From Allobacillus halotolerans (lineage in GTDB: Bacteria; Bacillota; Bacilli; Bacillales; Alkalibacillaceae): a stretch of DNA of 64,000 nt. The stretch lies in the NCBI RefSeq assembly GCF_018967645.1, contig NZ_JAHLZF010000014.1:1-64000 (forward strand). The letters are read 5' to 3'. Under the pieces are notes generated by a model, which was not told the DNA's origin, did not search any database, and saw only the letters and a list, made by a program, of their open reading frames with translations. A program made the translations under genes and the position numbers. Position 1 is the first letter of the stretch. Each line of letters opens with the position of its first letter. Positions 18,402 through 29,031 of the stretch are shown here, piece by piece.

Positions 18402-18800
18402 TCACCTATTGATTTTCTCTATTATTCCGTCTTTAATGACGATTTCTCGATTACCAGCAATATCATCCCATGAATCCCCGACTGATAGTTCAATAATCTC
18501 CTCAACTTCACCTTCAACAATCTCACTACCGATTGGCAATATTTCCAACTGCTCTAATTGGTATTTGCACCATTCAATCGAGCGTTTTCTGCGTTCCTCT
18601 TCTTGATTAAAACGCTTTTCCACTTGATTTGCTGGGAATCTTTTTTGATGAAGCATTTTCTTTTTTTCAAAATGAAGTTGATCAAGTTCAGTCTGATGCT
18701 TGGACTTTCTATTTTCAAACTTCTGTTGTAGAGCTTCTTTACTCTGCGGTGTGATGACTTGCTTGATTTTCGTTTTTCTTAAAATTTTCACGACATCCAC
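18402..18800 (-). CDS. ylqD: YlqD family protein
   Basis: 132-residue protein of unknown function conserved in Bacillaceae between khpA (ylqC) and rimM. The N-terminus (MDVVKILRKTKIKQVITP) leads into a charged coiled-coil stretch (about 20-85, many E/K/Q). The C-terminus is beta-rich: EILPIGSEIVEGEVEEIIELSVGD, cut here to its conserved start. Location in a translation operon suggests a ribosome-related role, but nothing in the sequence proves this. Start as given has a GAGGTGGATGTC context. Confidence 0.88.
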   Translation of the reverse strand: MDVVKILRKTKIKQVITPQSKEALQQKFENRKSKHQTELDQLHFEKKKMLHQKRFPANQVEKRFNQEEERRKRSIEWCKYQLEQLEILPIGSEIVEGEVEEIIELSVGDSWDDIAGNREIVIKDGIIEKINR

Positions 18801-18866
18801 CTCGAAAGCGTGTCTTAAAAAAACGTAAAAGTGAAAAAAGGGAAAGGTTTATTTCCCCCTCCCCAT

Positions 18867-19094
18867 TTACATAATGTCTAAGTAGACTCTTTTGTTTGTA
18901 TCGGAACCCGCTGCATAGACAACCGTACGAATCGCTTTTGCAATCCGACCATTTTTGCCGATGACTTTTCCAACATCATCCGAATGGACAGTCAAATGAT
19001 AACGAATTTTTTCATCCGTTTCTTCAACTGTCACTTCGATTTGATCCGGATGGTCAACCAACGGATAGACAATCGTTTCAATTAAGGCTTTCAT
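18867..19094 (-). CDS. khpA: KH-domain RNA-binding protein KhpA (YlqC)
   Basis: 75-residue single type II KH domain. The RNA-contacting GxxG loop is GKNG in VGKVIGKNGRIAKAIRTV. The family (KhpA) partners with KhpB/Jag and binds small and messenger RNAs in Firmicutes. It lies 15 bases after rpsP in the conserved ffh-rpsP-khpA-ylqD-rimM-trmD-rplS order. Confidence 0.94.
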   Translation of the reverse strand: MKALIETIVYPLVDHPDQIEVTVEETDEKIRYHLTVHSDDVGKVIGKNGRIAKAIRTVVYAAGSDTNKRVYLDIM

Positions 19095-19109
19095 GTATAT
19101 CTCAAATCC

Positions 19110-19382
19110 TTATTTGTTTGTTTTTGAATTATGAAATTTTTCCATGATGCCTTGCTTAGAAAATAAGTTACGCACTGTATCGCTTGGTTTTGCGCCTTTT
19201 GTCATCCAGTCTAATGCTTTTTCTTCATCGATTTTAACCTCAGGTGTTTCTGCAACTGGATTATATGTGCCGATCTGCTCGATAATACGTCCATCACGAG
19301 GTGAACGAGAGTCTGCGACGACTAATCGATAAAAAGGATTTCTTTTAGATCCCATTCTTTTCATGCGAATTTTTACTGCCAT
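19110..19382 (-). CDS. rpsP: 30S ribosomal protein S16
   Basis: 90-residue small-subunit protein needed for 30S assembly. [24 protein letters not shown] and [16 protein letters not shown] (both in part) are diagnostic. GGAGGTG precedes the ATG. Downstream of ffh by 79 bases, a gap large enough for its own regulatory signal, though none was recognised. Confidence 0.97.
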   Translation of the reverse strand: MAVKIRMKRMGSKRNPFYRLVVADSRSPRDGRIIEQIGTYNPVAETPEVKIDEEKALDWMTKGAKPSDTVRNLFSKQGIMEKFHNSKTNK

Positions 19383-19461
19383 AATTACACCTCCATTTAA
19401 TCTTTCCTATCACAAGTTTAGATTGTATCAAAGAATTTTTAGTCTGTAAAGGGTTTTTACA

Positions 19462-20802
19462 TTACATGAAAGGAAAATTCATTCCTCTCTTTTTACCCTT
19501 CTTCGGACTGGTCATTTGTTTCATCATTTTCTTCATTTCTTCAAATTGTTTTAGTAATCGATTCACTTGTGAGACAGATGTCCCTGAACCTTTAGCAATC
19601 CGCTTCTTACGGCTGGCGTTAATGACGGAAGGTTCGACTCTTTCTTGTTGTGTCATCGATTGAATGATTGCCTCAACGTGGGATAATTGCTTATCGTCCA
19701 CTTGGAGGTTTTTCATGCCTTTCATTTTGTTCGCGCCAGGCATCATATTGATCAATTCATCGAGTGGACCCATATTTTTGACTTGGTCCATCTGTTCAAG
19801 GAAGTCTTCGAAGGTGAATGACATGGACTTGATTTTCTCTTCCATTTCCTTCGCTTTCTTCTCATCCACTTGTGTCTCAGCTTTTTCAATCAGGCTCAGT
19901 ACGTCACCCATACCAAGAATTCGTGAGGCCATACGTTCGGGATGGAATGCTTCCAATTGATCGAGTTTCTCACCCATACCGGCAAACTTGATCGGTTTAC
20001 CTGTAACGGCACGAATGGATAAAGCTGCACCACCGCGTGTATCCCCATCTAACTTCGTTAAGACGACGCCTGTAACATCAAGCTGCTCATCAAAGCTTTC
20101 TGCGACGTTGACGGCATCCTGACCGGTCATCGAATCAACAACTAAAAACACTTCGTCTGGATTGACTGACTGTTTGATCTCTTGAAGTTCTCCCATCAGA
20201 TTTTCATCGATATGCAAGCGTCCGGCTGTATCGATAATGACATAATCGTGATGCTCTTCTTTTGCCTTTTCGATTGCTTGATTCGCTATATCTACCGGGT
20301 TTGCTTCTGTTCCTAAGGAGAAAACAGGTAGATCAAGTTGACTCCCTAATGTCTCTAATTGATTGATCGCTGCCGGACGATAAACGTCGGCTGCAACCAA
20401 CATCGGGTTTCGGTTATGTTTTTTCCGCAGTAGATTTGCAAGTTTACCAGTAGTTGTCGTTTTACCGGCACCTTGCAGACCGACCATCATGATGACCGTC
20501 GGTGGCTTATTTGCTACTGCAATCTTACTTTGTTCGCCACCCATCAATTCTGCAAGTTCTTCTTTGACGACCTTAATGACTTGCTGGCCTGGTGTCAGGC
20601 TTTCCAATACTTCTTGACCGATTGCTCGTTCTTTTATGCGTTTAATTAAATCTTTTACGACTTTAAAGTTTACGTCTGCTTCCAATAAGGCTAATCGAAC
20701 TTCTCGTGTCATTTCTTTGACGTCTTGTTCGGAAACCTTCCCTTTACCGGTAATTTTTTTTATTGTATTTTGCAGACGGTCTGCCAAGCCTTCAAATGCC
20801 AT
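19462..20802 (-). CDS. ffh: Signal recognition particle protein Ffh
   Basis: SRP54 GTPase that binds signal sequences through a Met-rich M domain and hands ribosomes to FtsY. 446 residues: N domain (about 1-90), G domain with GLQGAGKTTT and the DTAGRL and TKLDGDTRGG motifs, and M domain (about 300-446) ending in a Met/Lys-rich tail (KKMMKQMTSPKKGKKRG). I start at ATG 20802 with AGGGGGT upstream. ylxM lies 14 bases upstream, as usual. Confidence 0.97.
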   Translation of the reverse strand: MAFEGLADRLQNTIKKITGKGKVSEQDVKEMTREVRLALLEADVNFKVVKDLIKRIKERAIGQEVLESLTPGQQVIKVVKEELAELMGGEQSKIAVANKPPTVIMMVGLQGAGKTTTTGKLANLLRKKHNRNPMLVAADVYRPAAINQLETLGSQLDLPVFSLGTEANPVDIANQAIEKAKEEHHDYVIIDTAGRLHIDENLMGELQEIKQSVNPDEVFLVVDSMTGQDAVNVAESFDEQLDVTGVVLTKLDGDTRGGAALSIRAVTGKPIKFAGMGEKLDQLEAFHPERMASRILGMGDVLSLIEKAETQVDEKKAKEMEEKIKSMSFTFEDFLEQMDQVKNMGPLDELINMMPGANKMKGMKNLQVDDKQLSHVEAIIQSMTQQERVEPSVINASRKKRIAKGSGTSVSQVNRLLKQFEEMKKMMKQMTSPKKGKKRGMNFPFM

Positions 20803-20816
20803 GTGCAAAAGACCCC

Positions 20817-21143
20817 CTAATCAATGTTTTCCATCTGGTTTAATAGCTTTTTCAGCTGATCGAAATTCTGATTCTCCACAGCAGCTTTCATCTGGTCGAT
20901 CAACTCATTCCTTGCTTGAAACCTACGATAAAGTCCAAGCTTTTCTTCATAATCTTCCAGCATAACTTCTGTACGTTTAATATTATCATAAACTGCCTGC
21001 CGACTGACATCATAAGTCTCTGAAATTTCTCCGAGTGAATAATCTTCCAAATAGTACAGGTCCATGTAGTTTTTTTGCTTTTCAGTCAGTAGTTGTTGAT
21101 AAAAATCGAACAGATAATTGATTCGTGTCGTTTTCTCAAGCAT
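20817..21143 (-). CDS. ylxM: YlxM, helix-turn-helix SRP-associated protein
   Basis: 108-residue protein resembling region 4 of sigma factors ([20 protein letters not shown]). In streptococci YlxM interacts with Ffh and the SRP RNA, modulating its GTPase activity (family knowledge). It sits 13 bases after ftsY and 14 before ffh, which fits co-expression with the SRP pathway. Confidence 0.93.
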   Translation of the reverse strand: MLEKTTRINYLFDFYQQLLTEKQKNYMDLYYLEDYSLGEISETYDVSRQAVYDNIKRTEVMLEDYEEKLGLYRRFQARNELIDQMKAAVENQNFDQLKKLLNQMENID

Positions 21144-21156
21144 TACGGAATGCCTC

Positions 21157-22152
21157 CTATTCTTCTACACCGTCATCTACGAGATCGCCAAATAATCCAT
21201 AGACAAACTGATGGGCATTGAAACGTTGAAGGTCCGTCATTTGTTCACCAAGACCGACGAACTTGACCGGTAGCCCCATTTCATTTCGTATCGCAAGAAC
21301 AATTCCGCCTCGCGCTGTTCCGTCCAGTTTCGTTAAAACGATTCCGGAAACATCCGTTGCTTCTTTGAACGTTTTAGCCTGAGCCATCGCATTTTGACCT
21401 GTCGTTGCGTCTAATACAAGCAATGTCTCATGAGGTGCTCCTTCAATTTCCCTGCTGATTACGTTTTTTACTTTGGATAGCTCTTTCATCAAGTTTACTT
21501 TGTTCTGCAAACGTCCTGCCGTATCACATAGAAGCACATCGGCCCCACGGGACTTGGCAGCCTGAATTCCATCATAAATGACAGCAGCTGGGTCGGCACC
21601 TTCGCTATGCTTAATTACATCGACACCTGTACGCTCTCCCCATACTTCTAGCTGTTCAATTGCACCTGCACGGAATGTATCACCCGCAGCGAGAACAACC
21701 TTTTTTCCTTCTTGTTTCAATTGGTAGGCAAGCTTTCCGATCGTTGTCGTTTTACCGACACCATTGACACCAACAATAAGAACAACGGAAAGGCCATCTT
21801 CGTTAAGGCTCAATTCCTCGATGGATTCTTCATCATCACCGTAATAGATTTCCACTAGCTTCTCTGATATGACTTCCTTAACCTGTTCGGTGTCTTTAAT
21901 ATTTCTCCGTTTCACTTCCATTTCCAACTCTTCAATCAATTCCATGACGGTTTCGACACCGACATCTGCGGAGATCAAGATTTCTTCGAGCTCCTCGAAA
22001 AACTCTTCGTCTACTGTACGATATCGAGCGACCAAATCATTGACTTTCGATGTAAAGTTATCACGCGTTTTCGTCATGCCTGTTTTGAATTTATTCGTTA
22101 CTTGTTCGGTCTGATCGTTAATTTTATCTTTTAGTTTTTTGAAAAAACCCAT
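21157..22152 (-). CDS. ftsY: SRP receptor FtsY
   Basis: Membrane-associated GTPase that docks SRP-ribosome complexes. 331 residues, the short Gram-positive form: a charged N-terminal helix ([12 protein letters not shown]), the N domain, then the G domain with [19 protein letters not shown] and [10 protein letters not shown]. It starts 18 bases after smc and carries the operon into ylxM-ffh. Confidence 0.97.
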   Translation of the reverse strand: MGFFKKLKDKINDQTEQVTNKFKTGMTKTRDNFTSKVNDLVARYRTVDEEFFEELEEILISADVGVETVMELIEELEMEVKRRNIKDTEQVKEVISEKLVEIYYGDDEESIEELSLNEDGLSVVLIVGVNGVGKTTTIGKLAYQLKQEGKKVVLAAGDTFRAGAIEQLEVWGERTGVDVIKHSEGADPAAVIYDGIQAAKSRGADVLLCDTAGRLQNKVNLMKELSKVKNVISREIEGAPHETLLVLDATTGQNAMAQAKTFKEATDVSGIVLTKLDGTARGGIVLAIRNEMGLPVKFVGLGEQMTDLQRFNAHQFVYGLFGDLVDDGVEE

Positions 22153-22170
22153 GTTTCACTACTTCCTTTC

Positions 22171-25100
22171 TTACGTTAACATCATGTCTTCCGTTTCTTC
22201 GAGTTTAACGGAGACCATTTTTGACACACCTGACTCCTGCATCGTCACACCATACAATACATCGGATAGTTCCATTGTACCCTTTCGGTGTGTAATCACA
22301 ATGAATTGTGTTTCAGCAGAAAATTCCCGTAAATACTTTGCGAACCGGAATACGTTTGCTTCATCAAGCGCCGCTTCCACTTCATCCAATACACAGAATG
22401 GTACGGGGCGAACACGTAAAATCGCAAATAATAACGCAATCGCTGTCAATGACCGTTCGCCACCGGATAGCAAACTTAAATGCTGCAGCTTTTTGCCAGG
22501 TGGCTGAGCGATTATTTCAACACCTGTTTCAAGCATGTCTTGTGGGTCCGTTAATTGCAGCTCCGCCCGGCCGCCACCAAATAATGTTTTGAATACTTGC
22601 GTGAACTCTTTCTGGATTTTCTCGAAAGTGTCACTGAATTTACGAACCATTTCTTCATCCATTTCACCAATGACGTCATATAAGGTTTGCTTCGCTTCCA
22701 ACAAGTCAGATTGCTGACGTTTTAAAAAGTCATAGCGCTCCTGAATACGTTCGTACTCTTCAATCGCACCTAAGTTCACATGACCTAATTCATCGATCGC
22801 ACGTTTAATCGTTTTTACTTTTTCTCTTGAGGCTTCCAAATCATCCGTTAACCCGTATTCTTGTTTTGCGCGCTCATGAGTAAGTGTGTAGTCATCCTGT
22901 AATTGTTGCAAACGGTTTTCCAATTCAACGTCCAAGCGGCTCGCATTGACTTCGAGCTTTTGAACTTGATTATTTTCCTGCTCATATTGCTTGTTTTTTT
23001 CTTTTACTTCACGTTCAAGATCATCGCGTTGATGGGTAATCGACTGTCTCTTCTCTCTGCCTGCATCTATATTTTCATTCAACGTAACGAGGTTTTGTCG
23101 ATACGTCTTCAAATTAGTTGTCAGGTTTTCAATAGAATCCTTCTGTTCATAGGACTCTTGCAGTTGCTTTAACTCTAGTTCTTTCGCTTGCTTAATCTTC
23201 TTTCCTTCTTCCAGGTCGGACAAAGCCTCTTCGTAGCGATTTCTTTGGTTTCTTACTTCGCTATCCTGCTCAGCAAAACGAATTTGCATATGGTTCAATT
23301 GTTCACGAACCTCTTCGTGTGCTTCTTTATAAGTGGACAAGTTATTCGTTAAATGCTCAATCTTTTCACGTAATCGATTCGTTTCTTTCTCTGATCCTTT
23401 AAGAAACTCTGTCACATCGTTTAAGTCTTTTTTAAGTTCGTTGATTTCAATTTCTAATTGATCATTTTCTTGATCGTACACGTTTAATTGATCTTGTACA
23501 TTGGACAATTGATACGTGACAGAATATAGTTGTTGTTCTTTTTCTTTGATGATTTCTTCCTGATTTCTTTTTTGTTCTTGAAGGTCAGCAATTTCTTTCT
23601 TCAACTGTTCCTGTTTGGTTTGTTTTTCTTGTAAATTATGTTCAAATTGCTTCGTCTTCTGTTCATATCGATTCAGTTTACTAGCTGTTTCATCCAATTC
23701 TTTCTCTCTTGTAAACAAAGAGGCTTGGTTGGAGTTCTTCTTGGCTCCACCAGTCATCGAACCACCTGGGTTCACTACGTCCCCTTCTAGCGTCACAATC
23801 CGATAGCGATGGTTCATCTTTTTGGCAATTTCATTGGCTGCTTTTAAGTTTTCTGTAATCAATATATTTCCTAATAGCTGTTTGGCTATCGATTCATATG
23901 CTGAATCTACTGATACCAAGTCAGCAGCGATTCCAATGAAACCTTCTTGGTCTAATCGGTTGATGTCTTCCTGTCTAATCTTTCGTGGGCGAATCGATGT
24001 TAACGGTAAAAACGTGGCGCGCCCACTGTTCGATTTTTTCAACCAACGAATTGCACTTCTGGCCGCCGCTTCATCCGAGGTTACGATATTTTGAGCTTGA
24101 CCACCTAATGCTGTTTCGATTGCGGTAACATAAGCTTCGTCAATCTCCAACAACTCGGCGACCGCTCCATGAATTCCTTGTATTTTCTTTTTTTTGGATG
24201 CTTGCAGAATTGCCTTCACACCGTAATAAAATCCACTATAAGAAGATTTCATTTGCTCCAACATATCTTTTTTGGAACGTAATTGATCAATCAAGCGGTA
24301 AGCTTCTTGTTTTTTACCTTCATCAACCCGGATGTCTTCCGCTAACGCAGCGTACGATTTATTCGCTTGTTCAACTTTCGTTTCTATTTCCTGATAAGTC
24401 GATTGTTCATGTTCAATTTCATTCGTATAAAATTGCTCATTCTCCTGCAATTCTTCGCGCTGTCTGATTAATTCTTCAAATCGTTCATCTAATCTTTGTT
24501 TTCGATAGCTTGTTTGTTCGATTTGTTTTTCTTTTGAATGCTTTTCGTTCTTTTTTGCAGCTTGCTCATTTAGTTGGTCGATATATTGTGCTTTCAATGT
24601 CTCGATTTGCTCTTCGACTTGATGGCCTGTTTGATTTAACTTTTCTTTTAGTTCATTAATTGTTTTCTTCGTTTCATCGCGCTGTGATTTTAATAAGTTG
24701 AGCTTTCCTTCATGGTCTTCAACATCGAATTCACCTTGCTCAATTTGGTCTTGATAGGCTTGAATTTGATTTTTTAATCGTTCTTTATTTTCGTCAAAGT
24801 GCTTTAATTGCTCAGTCAATAAGTTTCGTTGACCATCCAGTTGTTCAATCTGCTGTGTCAGTGTTAACTTTTTCTCTTGCCATTCTTCGATTTCTTGATC
24901 TAATGCCGTAATGGTTTGTCGATAAGTTTCCAACTGAGCATCATCTTTATTCACTTCTGTCTTTAAGTTGAGTAGGTATTCTTTCTTTTTATCAATTTTG
25001 GATAATAGTTGTTGCCATTCTTCATGGTAGGATTCAATTTCTGTAACCAATAACGAAACTTCATATTGCTCCAGCTCATCTTTTCTCTCCAAGTATTCCT

Positions 25101-25737
25101 TGGCAATCGCTGACTGTTCCTGTAGAGGTCCTAGCTGTCCTTCTATCTCGTGAATGATATCTTCGACGCGACTGAGATTATCTGCTGTGTCGATTAACTT
25201 CTTTTCGGCATTTTGTTTCCTCTTCTTATATTTTAGGACACCTGCTGCCTCTTCAAAAATGCTTCTTCGTTCTTCAGACTTTGAACTAAGAATCTCTTCA
25301 ACACGTCCTTGGCCAATGATTGAAAAAGCTTCTTTTCCGAGTCCCGAATCTAGAAATAGATCTACAATATCTTTTAGTCGACACGGTTGCTTATTGATCA
25401 AATATTCACTGTCCCCTGAACGATAGACACGTCTTGTCACTGCCACTTCTTCATAATCGATTGGCAAGCGTTGATCCTTATTGTCTAATGTGAGTGTGAC
25501 TTCTGCGACATTCAGTGGTTTCCTTGAATCACTTCCCGCAAAAATAATGTCTTGCATTTTTGAGCCACGTAAAGATTTCGCTGATTGCTCACCCAGCACC
25601 CAGCGAATCGCATCGGTAATATTCGATTTCCCACTACCATTCGGTCCCACCACTGCAGTAACTCCAGGAACAAAATCGACAGATATTCGTTCTGCGAATG
25701 ATTTAAAACCGACTGACTCCAATTTTTTTAAATACAT
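22171..25737 (-). CDS. smc: Chromosome segregation ATPase SMC
   Basis: Condensin ATPase that extrudes DNA loops with ScpAB. 1188 residues: head with Walker A GPNGSGKSN and a Q-loop, long coiled coil (about 165-500), hinge (about 505-665, with GGQAQNIVTSDEAAA), returning coiled coil (670-1010) and C-terminal head with LSGGERSLTAIALLF and FCVLDEVEAALDEAN. I chose ATG 25737 (MYLKKLESVGFKSF), with TAGGTG seven bases upstream; a longer frame begins at 25776. In B. subtilis smc follows rnc directly; here a plus-strand gene and terminators separate them. Confidence 0.97.
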   Translation of the reverse strand: MYLKKLESVGFKSFAERISVDFVPGVTAVVGPNGSGKSNITDAIRWVLGEQSAKSLRGSKMQDIIFAGSDSRKPLNVAEVTLTLDNKDQRLPIDYEEVAVTRRVYRSGDSEYLINKQPCRLKDIVDLFLDSGLGKEAFSIIGQGRVEEILSSKSEERRSIFEEAAGVLKYKKRKQNAEKKLIDTADNLSRVEDIIHEIEGQLGPLQEQSAIAKEYLERKDELEQYEVSLLVTEIESYHEEWQQLLSKIDKKKEYLLNLKTEVNKDDAQLETYRQTITALDQEIEEWQEKKLTLTQQIEQLDGQRNLLTEQLKHFDENKERLKNQIQAYQDQIEQGEFDVEDHEGKLNLLKSQRDETKKTINELKEKLNQTGHQVEEQIETLKAQYIDQLNEQAAKKNEKHSKEKQIEQTSYRKQRLDERFEELIRQREELQENEQFYTNEIEHEQSTYQEIETKVEQANKSYAALAEDIRVDEGKKQEAYRLIDQLRSKKDMLEQMKSSYSGFYYGVKAILQASKKKKIQGIHGAVAELLEIDEAYVTAIETALGGQAQNIVTSDEAAARSAIRWLKKSNSGRATFLPLTSIRPRKIRQEDINRLDQEGFIGIAADLVSVDSAYESIAKQLLGNILITENLKAANEIAKKMNHRYRIVTLEGDVVNPGGSMTGGAKKNSNQASLFTREKELDETASKLNRYEQKTKQFEHNLQEKQTKQEQLKKEIADLQEQKRNQEEIIKEKEQQLYSVTYQLSNVQDQLNVYDQENDQLEIEINELKKDLNDVTEFLKGSEKETNRLREKIEHLTNNLSTYKEAHEEVREQLNHMQIRFAEQDSEVRNQRNRYEEALSDLEEGKKIKQAKELELKQLQESYEQKDSIENLTTNLKTYRQNLVTLNENIDAGREKRQSITHQRDDLEREVKEKNKQYEQENNQVQKLEVNASRLDVELENRLQQLQDDYTLTHERAKQEYGLTDDLEASREKVKTIKRAIDELGHVNLGAIEEYERIQERYDFLKRQQSDLLEAKQTLYDVIGEMDEEMVRKFSDTFEKIQKEFTQVFKTLFGGGRAELQLTDPQDMLETGVEIIAQPPGKKLQHLSLLSGGERSLTAIALLFAILRVRPVPFCVLDEVEAALDEANVFRFAKYLREFSAETQFIVITHRKGTMELSDVLYGVTMQESGVSKMVSVKLEETEDMMLT

Positions 25738-25848
25738 ATGTATACACCTACTCATTTTCACGAACTCACTTAACATTTCAACCTATTTATTTTATCATAA
25801 ATACTAGGCTACAAAAAGTCGACTTCAGAAGCTAAAGAGGTGAATACA

Positions 25849-26073
25849 ATGAATTTGAACGAACCAACAGAAGAAAATCTGGAATTTATCATTAACGATC
25901 TAGCTGAAGAGCTTCAGATCATTAACCGATCAGTCGTTAAACCTGACAACTTTGACCTATCAAACTATCAAGATATTAAGGACCTTTACGACATGGTGAA
26001 GGCAAAAGGCCAAGTGAGTGTTCCAGAAATTCATGCAATCATTGATGAATTAAAAAAATTTCGGAAGAACTAA
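25849..26073 (+). CDS. UPF0435 / DUF1128 family protein
   Basis: 74-residue small acidic protein of unknown function. The pattern EENLEFIINDLAEELQ, then DNFDLSNYQDIKDLYDMV and a final SVPEIHAIIDELKKFRKN matches the UPF0435 (YfkK) family of Bacillales. The ATG at 25849 has AGAGGTG upstream; the in-frame GTG nine bases earlier overlaps that site. It is on the plus strand, divergent from smc and convergent with rnc, and shares a bidirectional terminator with rnc. This location is unusual; in B. subtilis the relative lies elsewhere. Confidence 0.9.
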   Translation: MNLNEPTEENLEFIINDLAEELQIINRSVVKPDNFDLSNYQDIKDLYDMVKAKGQVSVPEIHAIIDELKKFRKN

Positions 26074-26188
26074 CTTCATTGAGATATTTATCATGCGGAT
26101 GTCTTCTCCATTGAGACACCCTTTCGACGTCCTTTCGAGGTGGAATTGCTTCGTTCGGGTGTTGAGAATTTCCAAATCGTTATTTCAC

Positions 26189-26235
26189 AAAATAAACTCC
26201 ATTCCCTTATCCATATTGGGAATGGAGTTTATTTT
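26189..26235. terminator. Bidirectional terminator between UPF0435 gene and rnc
   Basis: AAAATAAACTCCATTCCC (26189-26206) and GGGAATGGAGTTTATTTT (26218-26235) form a perfect 18-bp stem with T-rich flanks on both strands, four bases after the rnc stop. Confidence 0.95.
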
Positions 26236-26239
26236 CAAT

Positions 26240-26929
26240 TCACTGTTCTGGTTGCTTCAGTGCAGTTAAACAACGTTCAGCCGCACGTTGCTCAGCCTCT
26301 TTTTTTGAGCGGCCTTTACCTTCACCACAATGACGGTCCTCTATAAAACAAGCGGCAACGAATTGCCGATCATGATCAGGTCCAATTTCATTGACGATTT
26401 GGTAACTGACTTGTTGGCCTTGTTTCTGAACAAATTCTTGTAAAGAACTTTTGTAATCCATCGCATGCGAAAAAGCACCCACTTCAATTCGCGGAAATAC
26501 ATTCGACTTCAAAAAATTGAGTGTGGCATCAAAATTTTGGTCTAAATATAATGCGCCGATGAATGCTTCGAAGACATCCGCCAATAGTGCAGGACGACTT
26601 CTGCCACCTGTCGCTTCTTCGCCTTTTCCGATATACACCAGTTGATCCATTCCTAACTGAACGGAAAACTTATGGAGAGAAGGCTCACAAACGATATTGG
26701 CACGAAGCTTCGTCAGTTCTCCCTCACTCATTAATGGATACCCACGGTACAGATACTGAGAAACAGCTAGTTCCAATACAGCATCGCCGAGGAATTCAAG
26801 GCGCTCATTATCTTTGATTTGACTTTTTCGATGCTCATTCGCATACGATGTGTGTGTAAATGCTTGTTTGAGTAATTGCTCATTCTTAAATGTAACGTTG
26901 TATTTTTCTTGAAATGATTGGAGGTCCAC
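26240..26929 (-). CDS. rnc: Ribonuclease III
   Basis: Cleaves double-stranded RNA in rRNA and mRNA maturation. About 229 residues: catalytic domain with the signature [14 protein letters not shown], the acidic residues of [15 protein letters not shown], and a C-terminal dsRNA-binding domain ([14 protein letters not shown]). I chose the GTG at 26929, because AAAAGGTGAG lies six bases upstream; the longer frame from 26998 adds residues without family resemblance. It follows acpP in the fatty-acid operon order. Confidence 0.93.
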   Translation of the reverse strand: MDLQSFQEKYNVTFKNEQLLKQAFTHTSYANEHRKSQIKDNERLEFLGDAVLELAVSQYLYRGYPLMSEGELTKLRANIVCEPSLHKFSVQLGMDQLVYIGKGEEATGGRSRPALLADVFEAFIGALYLDQNFDATLNFLKSNVFPRIEVGAFSHAMDYKSSLQEFVQKQGQQVSYQIVNEIGPDHDRQFVAACFIEDRHCGEGKGRSKKEAEQRAAERCLTALKQPEQ

Positions 26930-27027
26930 TTGACTCACCTTTTCTAAATTGAAAGTTAATCTTACTGTATTGTATAACGAAATCGTGCTAGGAGACAAAA
27001 GGAACGTCCTGCTCTCAAAAGAAATAA

Positions 27028-27057
27028 CTGACCCCTTTCCAAGTAGTTAGGGGCCAG
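27028..27057 (-). terminator. Terminator after acpP
   Basis: Minus strand CTGGCCCCT and AGGGGTCAG form a 9-bp stem with one G-T pair, followed by a TTATTTCTTTT tract, nine bases after the acpP stop. Confidence 0.7.
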
Positions 27058-27065
27058 CAGTTTTA

Positions 27066-27299
27066 TTATTGGTTGCTGTTTATGTAGTTAACAGCATCAC
27101 CAACGGTTTCAATTTTCTCTGCATCTTCATCTGCAATTTCCAAATCAAATTCATCTTCTAATTCCATGATTAATTCAACAACATCTAAAGAATCTGCTTC
27201 AAGGTCGTCTTTAAATGAAGCATTTTCTGTAACTTTGCTTTCATCAACATCCAATCGTTCAACGATAATATTCTTTATACGATCAAATACGTCTGCCAT
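27066..27299 (-). CDS. acpP: Acyl carrier protein
   Basis: 77-residue carrier of acyl chains in fatty acid synthesis. The phosphopantetheine attachment site is S37 in [16 protein letters not shown]. Highly acidic, as usual. GGGAGGTGACGTG precedes the ATG. Last gene of the fapR-plsX-fabD-fabG-acpP unit, 46 bases after fabG, followed by a terminator. Confidence 0.98.
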   Translation of the reverse strand: MADVFDRIKNIIVERLDVDESKVTENASFKDDLEADSLDVVELIMELEDEFDLEIADEDAEKIETVGDAVNYINSNQ

Positions 27300-27345
27300 T
27301 CACGTCACCTCCCTTCAAAGGTTGCATGTTTATTAAAACATATAA

Positions 27346-28086
27346 CTACATAACCATACCACCATCAACATGAATTGTTTGGCCAGTCATATAATCTGAT
27401 TCCTCGGAAGCTAAAAATTTAACCACATTAGCCACGTCTTCTGGGTCTCCCAGTCGATTTAATGGAATCATGTCATACATGCTTTGTTTTTGTTCATCGG
27501 TCAACTCATCTGTCATTTCAGTTGAAATAAAACCCGGTGCGACCGCATTCACGTGGACATTCCGAGTAGCTAATTCTTTAGCGACTGATTTTGTCATGCC
27601 AATCACACCTGCTTTGGCGGCAACATAGTTCACTTGACCCGGATTTCCGCTCACACCAACAATGGAAGCAAGATTGACAATTTTTCCAGCTCGTTGCTTC
27701 ATCATTTGACGGGTGACGGCTTTCGTGCAATTAAATACACCTTTTAGATTCGTATCAATGACTTGATCGAACTCTTCCTCTTTCATACGCATAAGTAAAT
27801 TATCACGTGTAATCCCCGCATTATTGACAAGGATATCTAAACTTCCGAACGTATCAATCGTTTCTTTTACCATTCGCTTTACATCATCAGTGTCAGCAAC
27901 ATTCGCTTGAACAGCGATTGCCTCCTGGCCGAATGACTTAATTTCTTCGACTACGGCTTCTGCTTTTTCTTTACTTCCAGAGTAGTTAACGACAACATTT
28001 GCACCATTTTTACCTAAATTAAGTGCAATTGCTCTACCAATTCCTCTTGAAGCACCGGTTACAAGAGCTGCTTTTCCTTCAAACAT
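27346..28086 (-). CDS. fabG: 3-oxoacyl-ACP reductase
   Basis: NADPH-dependent reductase of the elongation cycle, 246 residues. Short-chain dehydrogenase fold with [11 protein letters not shown] near the N-terminus, [15 protein letters not shown], and the catalytic Ser-Tyr-Lys set in ASIVGVSG and VNYVAAKAG. The C-terminus ends [13 protein letters not shown], typical of FabG. Its start abuts the fabD stop with no gap. Confidence 0.97.
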   Translation of the reverse strand: MFEGKAALVTGASRGIGRAIALNLGKNGANVVVNYSGSKEKAEAVVEEIKSFGQEAIAVQANVADTDDVKRMVKETIDTFGSLDILVNNAGITRDNLLMRMKEEEFDQVIDTNLKGVFNCTKAVTRQMMKQRAGKIVNLASIVGVSGNPGQVNYVAAKAGVIGMTKSVAKELATRNVHVNAVAPGFISTEMTDELTDEQKQSMYDMIPLNRLGDPEDVANVVKFLASEESDYMTGQTIHVDGGMVM

Positions 28087-29031
28087 TTACGCTTCCTCCT
28101 TCGTCCAGTCGAGAAATTTATCAAAGGTATCTACGTCTTGGACAGCAAAAACCTTTGCACGACGATGAACTTTTTTCACTAAGCCTGAGAGCACTTTTCC
28201 GCTGCCGACTTCAACGAATGCATCTACATCCTCTTCCAACATATTTTCGACAGTTTGTGAAAATTGAACTGGAGAGTAAAGTTGTTCAATCAATAATTGC
28301 TTAATCTCATCACTTGTTGTAACTGGCTTTGCGTGAACGTTCGCATAAACTGGAATATTGGCTTCTTGGAAGTTTACTGAATCCAACACAGCTTGAAATT
28401 CAATGCTGGCTGGTTTCATTAACGCTGAATGGAAAGGTCCGCTTACATTCAATGGCAATACTCGTTTTGCACCGTTCTCTTTCAATTGCTCACTCGCTTT
28501 TTCAACTCCAGCTACACTACCAGAGATCACAATTTGACCAGGGCAATTATAGTTCGCGATGTTGACAACGTCACCCGCTTCCGTAACTGCATCGGTTACT
28601 TGGCGAATCTCTTCATCCTTCATCCCCAGCACAGCTGCCATCGTGCCTTCTCCAGAAGGTACAGCCTTTTCCATTAATTTACCGCGTTCATGGACGACTT
28701 TAATGGCGTCTTCCAAGCTTAAAACACCTGCAGCATATAATGCACTGTATTCTCCTAAACTGTGACCAGCCACTAACGCTGGCTCAACACCTTTTTGCTT
28801 CAACTGATCATTAATCACTGCACTGATCAATAATAAAGCTGGTTGAGCATTTTCCGTCTTTGTCAACGTTTCATCAGGACCGTTCAACATTAAATCACTT
28901 AAAGAATAGCCAAGTACATCATCTGCTCGTTGAAATGCATCTTTCACTTCTTGATTTTGATCAAAGAAACTTTTTCCCATTCCGACCGTTTGTGACCCTT
29001 GTCCGGGAAAAAGAAATGCCAATTTACTCAT
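28087..29031 (-). CDS. fabD: Malonyl-CoA:ACP transacylase
   Basis: Transfers malonyl from CoA to ACP. 314 residues: [14 protein letters not shown] at the N-terminus, nucleophile S91 in [14 protein letters not shown], the ferredoxin-like subdomain, and the catalytic His in [11 protein letters not shown]. It overlaps the plsX stop by eight bases. Confidence 0.97.
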   Translation of the reverse strand: MSKLAFLFPGQGSQTVGMGKSFFDQNQEVKDAFQRADDVLGYSLSDLMLNGPDETLTKTENAQPALLLISAVINDQLKQKGVEPALVAGHSLGEYSALYAAGVLSLEDAIKVVHERGKLMEKAVPSGEGTMAAVLGMKDEEIRQVTDAVTEAGDVVNIANYNCPGQIVISGSVAGVEKASEQLKENGAKRVLPLNVSGPFHSALMKPASIEFQAVLDSVNFQEANIPVYANVHAKPVTTSDEIKQLLIEQLYSPVQFSQTVENMLEEDVDAFVEVGSGKVLSGLVKKVHRRAKVFAVQDVDTFDKFLDWTKEEA